This document shows, in pieces, positions 32,829-38,118 of a DNA stretch of 38,118 nucleotides (positions are counted from its first letter, which is position 1; every line of letters starts with the position of its first letter). This DNA is from Clostridium sp. Lineage in GTDB: Bacteria > Bacillota > Clostridia > Clostridiales > Clostridiaceae. A program made the position numbers and the translations under genes. The DNA lies in the NCBI RefSeq assembly GCF_016650035.1, contig NZ_JAENWM010000033.1, forward strand, positions 1 through 38,118, written 5' to 3'. The notes below the pieces were generated by a model. That model did not search any database and was not told the DNA's origin. It worked only from the letters and a program-made list of their open reading frames with translations.

Positions 32829-33721
32829 TATTGTTCACCAACCTTTTCAATGAATATTTCATGAAGCGAAGGTTCACGAATTTCAAATTTATTAAGTTTT
32901 ATTTTTTTAGTCATAATTTTTTCTAGAAGACTATAGCCTTCCGCGTCGGATTTGATTTTAAGTTCGTAGCTAGTAGCTGTTTTTGATATAAGATTCATGC
33001 CTAGTTCTTTTAAAAGATCATCAATTTCTTCTTGGCAGCTTACCGTAAGATTTGTTCTTCCGTAACCGGCTTTTATTAATTTTAAATTACCATTAAGAAT
33101 CGTTTGTCCGTTTTTTAATATTACAAGATCTTCACAATATTCTTCAATGGATTGCATTTGATGGCTGGACATTATAATAAATTTCCCGTTTTCAACTAAT
33201 TCATAAATTACACTTTTAAACAAATCAGCGTTAACTGGATCAAGGCCACTTAGAGGCTCATCTAAAATAATTAATTCTGGATTGTGTAAAATAGATGTTA
33301 CAAACTGGATTTTCTGTTGATTACCTTTAGACAGTTGTTCTGCAGTCGAGTTTAAGTATTCGGACACCTTAAGTCTGTCAAACCAATAGTTTATGGATTT
33401 TTTTACTGACTTTCCGTCCATTCCACGAAGTTTTCCGAAATATGAAAGTTGATCAACTATTTTAGCCTTAGGATACAGCCCCCTTTCCTCTGGCAAATAT
33501 CCAAACTTTACGCTTTCTCTTGTAACAGGTTTACCATTCCAATCTATAGTTCCGCTATCTTTTTCGAGAATTCCTAAAATCATTCTTATTGTAGTTGTTT
33601 TCCCTGCTCCATTGGTACCAAGTAAGCCAAATACACCTGGCTTTTCTATTTTAAATGAAATATTGTCTACTGCGGTGTTCTCACCGAATGTTTTCACTAG
33701 TTCAGATACATTTAATGGCAC
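32828..33721 (-). CDS. ABC transporter ATP-binding protein (NatA-like)
   Basis: 297 residues from GTG 33721 (AGGGGG eight bases upstream). Walker A LLGTNGAGKTT near residue 33, Q-loop GYLPEERGLYPK, signature LSKGNQQK near 133, Walker B LIILDEPLSGLDP near 153, switch His SSHQM near 187. A C-terminal extension of about 80 residues (to LHEIFIEKVGEQ) is typical of the NatA type. It energises the permease encoded one base downstream. A 35-base inverted repeat lies just upstream of the ribosome binding site. Confidence 0.93.
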   Translation of the reverse strand: MPLNVSELVKTFGENTAVDNISFKIEKPGVFGLLGTNGAGKTTTIRMILGILEKDSGTIDWNGKPVTRESVKFGYLPEERGLYPKAKIVDQLSYFGKLRGMDGKSVKKSINYWFDRLKVSEYLNSTAEQLSKGNQQKIQFVTSILHNPELIILDEPLSGLDPVNADLFKSVIYELVENGKFIIMSSHQMQSIEEYCEDLVILKNGQTILNGNLKLIKAGYGRTNLTVSCQEEIDDLLKELGMNLISKTATSYELKIKSDAEGYSLLEKIMTKKIKLNKFEIREPSLHEIFIEKVGEQ

Positions 33722-33747
33722 ATTAATTCCCCCTATGTATTCCTTAT

Positions 33748-33782
33748 GAGGGGCATAGCTGTTATTAACAGTTATGCCCCTC
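33748..33782. repeat. 35-base inverted repeat upstream of the NatA-like gene
   Basis: Two 17-base arms (GAGGGGCATAGCTGTTA and its complement with one mismatch) around a single central base. It lies between the AT-rich promoter region and the natA-like ribosome binding site. It lacks a clear U tract on the minus strand, so an operator or 5' leader hairpin is more likely than a terminator. Confidence 0.75.
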
Positions 33783-33820
33783 GAATTTATTATATATATA
33801 CATACTATAGCATAAAAAGA

Positions 33821-33858
33821 AAATAAAAACTGCCATAGACATTATATCTGGCAGTTTT
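33821..33858 (-). terminator. Terminator of the 3D/G5 protein gene
   Basis: AAAACTGCCA pairs with TGGCAGTTTT around a 13-base loop, followed on the minus strand by TTTTTATTTT. Confidence 0.8.
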
Positions 33859-33900
33859 GTTGTAAAAGGTTTTATATGGTATATGTGACGTCATAAAATA

Positions 33901-34950
33901 TTAATCTAGAATAGTTACTTTTAAGTATTTAACACCCCAATTAATAGCTTCTTGACGTGTATTAAAATAAACATCTATATAGTTTCCTTTTACTGAAGAA
34001 CCTTTGTCAGCTGCTATGGCATTGCCATAACCTTCAACATATAATTTTGTCCCTAGAGGAATGACCTTAGTGTCTACAGCTATTGTACTATAGCCATTTG
34101 GATTTCGCACAGCCTTTCTCCCAGAAGCAGTATAAGTATTGTTTACTCCATTAAATGCCCAATAAGCAGTAGCTTTCACGTTAAGAGTCTTTCCAGAAGT
34201 GTTAGTAACTGATACATTAACAACTTCTGTAGATTTTTCGGAAATGTCTCCTCTTGAAATGGTTTTTGGTGACATAGTACCCTGAACTATAATTTTATTA
34301 ATAGGGTTTTTAACTATAGTTTCTTTAACAACTTTTCTAGATACTTCTTTACCGTTTTCATAAGTCACATCTATACTAATACTTTTTTCACCTTTTACTC
34401 CATTTTGTGTAATGCTTTTTTTAGATTTTAATACAGCATTATCGTTTGTAATAACTGTTTTAAAATCTATAGCCTGTTTTTCTTCTAATGTTTCTGTTTT
34501 AACTCTAGTTATGATAACATCCATTCCTTTAGTTATATTGGTTTTTAATGATGGCAAGATCTTATCATTAGGACTTAATACTATTTTTTCTGTGATTAAC
34601 ATTTGCGCAACATCTTTTTCGGAAGAGGTTATATTAAGTTCTTTATTGTCTACTAATACATTGAGAGATACAGCCCGATTTATAGTTATAATATCGTTGT
34701 TAACTATTTTTGAATCTAAAGCTTTATCAAGCTTATCTTTTAGGGCTATACTTATATTGGCTTTCTTTAATGCCTGATCAAAAGTTTTTTGGTAAGTTAC
34801 GAGTTTAATTGGATTACCATCTACAACCACAGTAATATTTTTTCTTGCAAAGCCAACAAAAACGGTTGAAGTTATTATTATGGTAAGTAGCATAAATCCA
34901 ATTATAAATTTTCTTCGCTTTACTTTTAAAAATTCAATTATAATAATCAT
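33901..34950 (-). CDS. Cell-wall protein with DUF348, G5 and 3D domains (YabE/RpfB-like)
   Basis: 349 residues. N-terminal membrane anchor or signal peptide (about 14-34, after a basic start). Then DUF348-type repeats (ITVVVDGNPIKLVTYQKTFDQALKKANI and a second copy around VSLNVLVDNKELNITSSEKDVAQML), a G5 domain (DFKTVITNDNAVLKSKK ... GVKGEKSISIDVTYENGKEV, about 165-225) and a C-terminal 3D domain (about 255-349) with ATAYW, IAVDTKVIPLGTKLYVEGYG, AADKG and IDVYF. The 3D barrel holds the three Asp of the MltA-like fold (AVDT, AADKG, IDVYF). These proteins cut or modify peptidoglycan during growth or exit from dormancy. Single gene with its own terminator. Confidence 0.92.
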   Translation of the reverse strand: MIIIIEFLKVKRRKFIIGFMLLTIIITSTVFVGFARKNITVVVDGNPIKLVTYQKTFDQALKKANISIALKDKLDKALDSKIVNNDIITINRAVSLNVLVDNKELNITSSEKDVAQMLITEKIVLSPNDKILPSLKTNITKGMDVIITRVKTETLEEKQAIDFKTVITNDNAVLKSKKSITQNGVKGEKSISIDVTYENGKEVSRKVVKETIVKNPINKIIVQGTMSPKTISRGDISEKSTEVVNVSVTNTSGKTLNVKATAYWAFNGVNNTYTASGRKAVRNPNGYSTIAVDTKVIPLGTKLYVEGYGNAIAADKGSSVKGNYIDVYFNTRQEAINWGVKYLKVTILD

Positions 34951-35017
34951 CTCCTAATTATAAGTTTCGGTATAATAATTTATGTCGGATTCTTAAAATA
35001 TAGGGGGAAGCGTATTA

Positions 35018-35158
35018 ATGTATGTGTATGATTATATTCTAATTTCTATGCTGATTCTTAAATGGGAAATTATTGTAATGGTAGTATATCATATTTTTCT
35101 CTTTAAGGGAATTATTACTTTTAACATGCAATCTAACACAAGTATGGGACCTTCATGA
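35018..35158 (+). CDS. Small ORF (46 codons), possible small membrane protein
   Basis: Begins MYVYDYILISMLILKWEIIV and continues with MVVYHIFLFKGIITF; one long hydrophobic stretch (about 6-34), then a polar tail ending SMGPS. AGGGGG lies ten bases before ATG 35018. It sits in a 376-base gap that otherwise has no gene. It could be a small membrane protein or the hydrophobic peptide of a type I toxin-antitoxin pair; no antisense RNA can be shown. Chance ORF not excluded. Confidence 0.35.
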   Translation: MYVYDYILISMLILKWEIIVMVVYHIFLFKGIITFNMQSNTSMGPS

Positions 35159-35326
35159 ATAAATAAAATGCACTTTCTGATTTAGAACATTTAGGTTTGA
35201 ATTTGAGCTTTTCTATAATATCGAATATAACATTATTTATTATACTATAAATATAAAGGTTGTGCGACTTTTTATATAATATGGAACTTGAATTGTGTAT
35301 GGTACAATATACATGGAGGTGATTTT

Positions 35327-37984
35327 TTGAAACTAAAAGAGTTAGAAAGTATAGTATTTAAATCATCTTCAGACCGTATGAGGAGTGAAGGGCAAAAGGC
35401 TGAAAATAGTGGTTTAGTTACTAAGATTAACGGCAAAAAAATAGATAATATATATCATATTTATGGCTCGGTTAGTAGTGAAACAAAATATAGTGAATTT
35501 AATACTCATATAAAAATAAATTTATTAAAGAAAAGACTGGAGGGTGTAAACTGTACTTGTGAAGATTTTAAAGGACGCCCAAGTGCAGACTATTTATTTA
35601 TGTGTAGTCATTTAACTGCTACAGCATATAGGTTTTTTAACTTAACTGCCCAAAACACTGCTAAGGAAAGCAGAAAATCAGAAGTGATTAAACATAATGA
35701 TTCAAATAAGTATGGGACCAATAATATTGTAAAGCTTATTCGCAAAGTTTCTAAGGGACCAACTTATTATGAAGGGCATGGCGCAGTGGATAATGAAAAA
35801 ACAAGAATTGACCCTAGAGACTTAAGAATTTGTTTATCAGTTATTAAAGATAAAAAAACCAAGTTTAACTATGATGGATTTGAGTTCGAAGCTCCTATTG
35901 TGCATCAGAATTTACCGCTGATCTTTACATTGAAAATTAGAGGTAAATATTTTGTTTTAACAACACATAAGCAATTTCCGGTGTCTTTAAATGATGAGAA
36001 TGATGTATATTTATTTAATTGGAAACTTTATCTACCATCAAAAAATCAAATTTCAAAATATGTTCCAATATGCAAAAAATTAAAAGTAAAGGGTGAAATT
36101 CTATACCACAAGGGAATTGAGAACTACAGCAAACTTATTCCGTTTCTAACTAGTATTTCAAGTGATATTCATATTAGTGAAGAGATAAAAGCTTTTGCAG
36201 CTGAATTCATAAAACCAGAGTTTTACATATATGAGATAGAAAACAATATTTATTGTGATGTAAAAGTGAATTATGGTGACGAGGAAATTAACATTTTAAA
36301 GGCTGATAAAAACCAAAATACACTTATAAGAAATTATAAAGAAGAACAGAAAATCCTTATGGAAGTCGAAAAGTATAGCTTTAAAAGAAAAGATGAGTCG
36401 CTTATATTTACGGGTGGGGATACAGAACTATTTAATATTTTGAGTAAGAGTGGTAAAAGTTTATATTGCCTAGGAAATGTTACCTTTGGGAAGAGTTTTA
36501 AACACCGAGAAATATATGATTACAGGGCTACTTACGCTATGGTGGAAGAAAAGGATGGTTACTATGACTTTTCTTATGGTATAAATAACGTTGAAAATAT
36601 CGAATTAAATAGTCTTCTTTCAGATTTCAAGCTAAAAAAAACATGTTATAAAACAAGGAATAATAATTTTCTTGATTTTGAAGATGAGGGAGTTAAGAAT
36701 TTTTTAGATTTAATTTTAGTATTAAATACTAATGAAAAAATGAAAACGGGTTCCATACAAATAGACAAAAACAAGGCACTATATTTAAATGAGAAGATAA
36801 AAAATAGTAAAATTGGGTTTATAAAAGGTACTGAAGTGTTAAAAAATATAGAAGATATATTCCTTGATATAAATAACAAGGATATAAGTGTACCGATAAA
36901 CTTAAAAGCCACACTTAGAGAGTATCAAATTGATGGTTTTAAATGGCTTAAAAGACTGTGTTCATTGGGGTTTGGAGGGATACTTGCGGATGAAATGGGT
37001 CTTGGTAAAACAATTCAAATTATAGCTTTTTTATTATCAGAGGAAAATAAAAAAACTATTATTGCGAGTCCAACATCTCTTATTTATAATTGGAAGGCAG
37101 AACTTCAGAAATTCGCACCTAGTTTAAAGGTGGCTATTGTGCATGGAGAAAAGAACAATAGACATAAAGTAATAGAAAATTTAAAGGATTACGATGTAAT
37201 ATTAACAACTTATGGAACTTTAAGAATGGACATAGAGAAGTACCAAGATGTTGTTTTTGATAATTGTATTATAGATGAAGCTCAAAACATAAAAAATCAT
37301 TTGGCACAAAACACAAAAGTCATAAAAAAAGTTAAAGCCCATGTAAAGTTTGCGTTAACGGGAACTCCTATGGAAAATAATTTAACAGAGCTGTGGTCTA
37401 TTTTTGATTTTATAATGCCGGATTATTTATATTCTAAAGAAGTTTTTGAATCTAAATATATAATTACAAGACAAGGGGATTTAGAGGATCTTAAATTACT
37501 TATTAAACCATTTATCTTAAGAAGAACTAAAAAGGAAGTAATGAAAGAATTGCCAGATAAAATAGAAAAGAAATTTATAGTTGAGATGACATCCACTCAA
37601 AGGACCGTATATAAATCATATATCAAAACTGTCCGGGACAAAATGAAAAATGACGGGGATGGTAGAATACAGGTTTTTTCATATTTAACAAGACTCAGAC
37701 AAATTTGTTTAGATCCTTCACTTGTAATAGATGAATACAGGGGTGGGAGTGGCAAGCTAAAAGTAGCAATAGAACTTATTGAGAAACATATAGATTCAGA
37801 TGGGAAGGTGTTACTATTTTCTCAATTTACATCTGCACTTAAAAAGATAGGAGAAAATTTAAATGGAAAAGGAATACCCTACCTTTACTTGGATGGTAAA
37901 ACAAAATCACGAGATAGAATTAAATTGGTAGATGAATTTAATGATAGCTCTGATACTAAAGTGTTTTTAATTTCATTAGAGTAG
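35327..37984 (+). pseudogene. SWIM-SNF2 ATPase, truncated in helicase motif V
   Basis: 885 residues from TTG 35327 (GGAGGTGA upstream). SWIM zinc finger near residues 73-100 (NCTCEDFKGRPSADYLFMCSH, C-x-C then C-x-H). A SNF2-associated region follows, then the ATPase: LADEMGLGKT near 554, DEAQ near 650, ALTGTPMENN near 679, and LLFSQF near 832 (motif IV). The frame stops at VFLISLE, where intact relatives, including the other SNF2 protein in this window, continue with SLKAGG-GLNLT and the RIGQ motif. Motifs V and VI and about 120 residues are missing, so ATP-driven movement should be lost. The following 134 bases do not encode the missing end in any frame I can read, which suggests insertion or rearrangement. 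Confidence 0.82.
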
Positions 37985-38032
37985 TCACGGAAACTAATAT
38001 GTAAAACTTGATTTTGTACAGAATTATTATAA

Positions 38033-38118
38033 CGCTATAAATTTTATGTTCAGGGAGTAGTTAGTAATAAAAATAGGCATAGCAAACAAGCCTACAAGAT
38101 GCAGGAACTTTTAGAAAA
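38033..38118 (+). other. Open frame running off the window end; possible start of an inserted element
   Basis: From 38033 one plus frame stays open to the last base (SNKNRHSKQAYKMQELLE readable near the end). No start codon with a ribosome binding site was identified. It follows the sudden end of the SWIM-SNF2 gene. It could be the beginning of a transposase gene of an element inserted at about 37982, but too little is present to assign a family. Confidence 0.2.

Noticed and set aside
33748-33782. Inverted repeat as terminator of the 3D/G5 gene
   Set aside because: A proper terminator with a U tract already lies at 33821-33858, and this repeat has no U tract on the minus strand.

Overview
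The window looks like a chromosomal segment of a Clostridium-type Firmicute. It is very AT-rich, uses strong AGGAGG-type ribosome binding sites with frequent TTG/GTG starts, and has many short-stem U-tract terminators. The gene content (acyl-CoA dehydrogenase with etfBA, CheV, GH39-containing AraC protein, DUF1846, 3D/G5 cell-wall protein) also fits. No rRNA, tRNA, CRISPR array or complete insertion sequence was seen.

Layout. 1-4.0 kb: a MarR regulator and an acyl-CoA dehydrogenase-etfB-etfA operon whose two promoters carry the same operator-like sequence. 4.0-8.6 kb: a small membrane protein, a NodB-like deacetylase, a 42-codon ORF with its own promoter and terminator, an uncharacterised protein with a ParB-like end, a kinase-like phosphotransferase and CheV. 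8.8-15.7 kb: a SNF2 ATPase paired with a SWIM zinc-finger protein, a membrane-anchored metallophosphoesterase and a Cache-type chemoreceptor. 15.8-21.7 kb (minus strand): a MATE exporter, an AraC-GH39 regulator and an ABC exporter pair. 22.0-26.9 kb: a permuted NlpC/P60-like protein overlapping a double GNAT protein, a Cys/His-rich mini-protein, a thioredoxin-like protein, and a LytTR/GHKL two-component pair followed by a small membrane protein. 26.9-28.5 kb (minus): a preQ1-I riboswitch in front of queD, a 58-codon remnant of queE, intact folE and a remnant of queC. This is a preQ0 operon with two of its four genes broken. 28.6-38.1 kb: DUF1846 protein, amidase, NatAB-like ABC exporter, 3D/G5 protein and a second SNF2 ATPase (SWIM finger fused at its N-terminus) that stops inside helicase motif V near the window end.

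The most notable structures are: (i) the decayed queuosine-precursor operon still behind a well-formed promoter, preQ1 riboswitch and terminator; (ii) a dispersed palindromic element of about 25 bp present five times, always at gene borders. Two copies sit at the same distance in front of a Shine-Dalgarno sequence and one is built into an intrinsic terminator; (iii) the shared operator of the MarR/acyl-CoA dehydrogenase locus; (iv) the truncated SWIM-SNF2 gene. All functional assignments come from reading motifs by eye; no database search was run.
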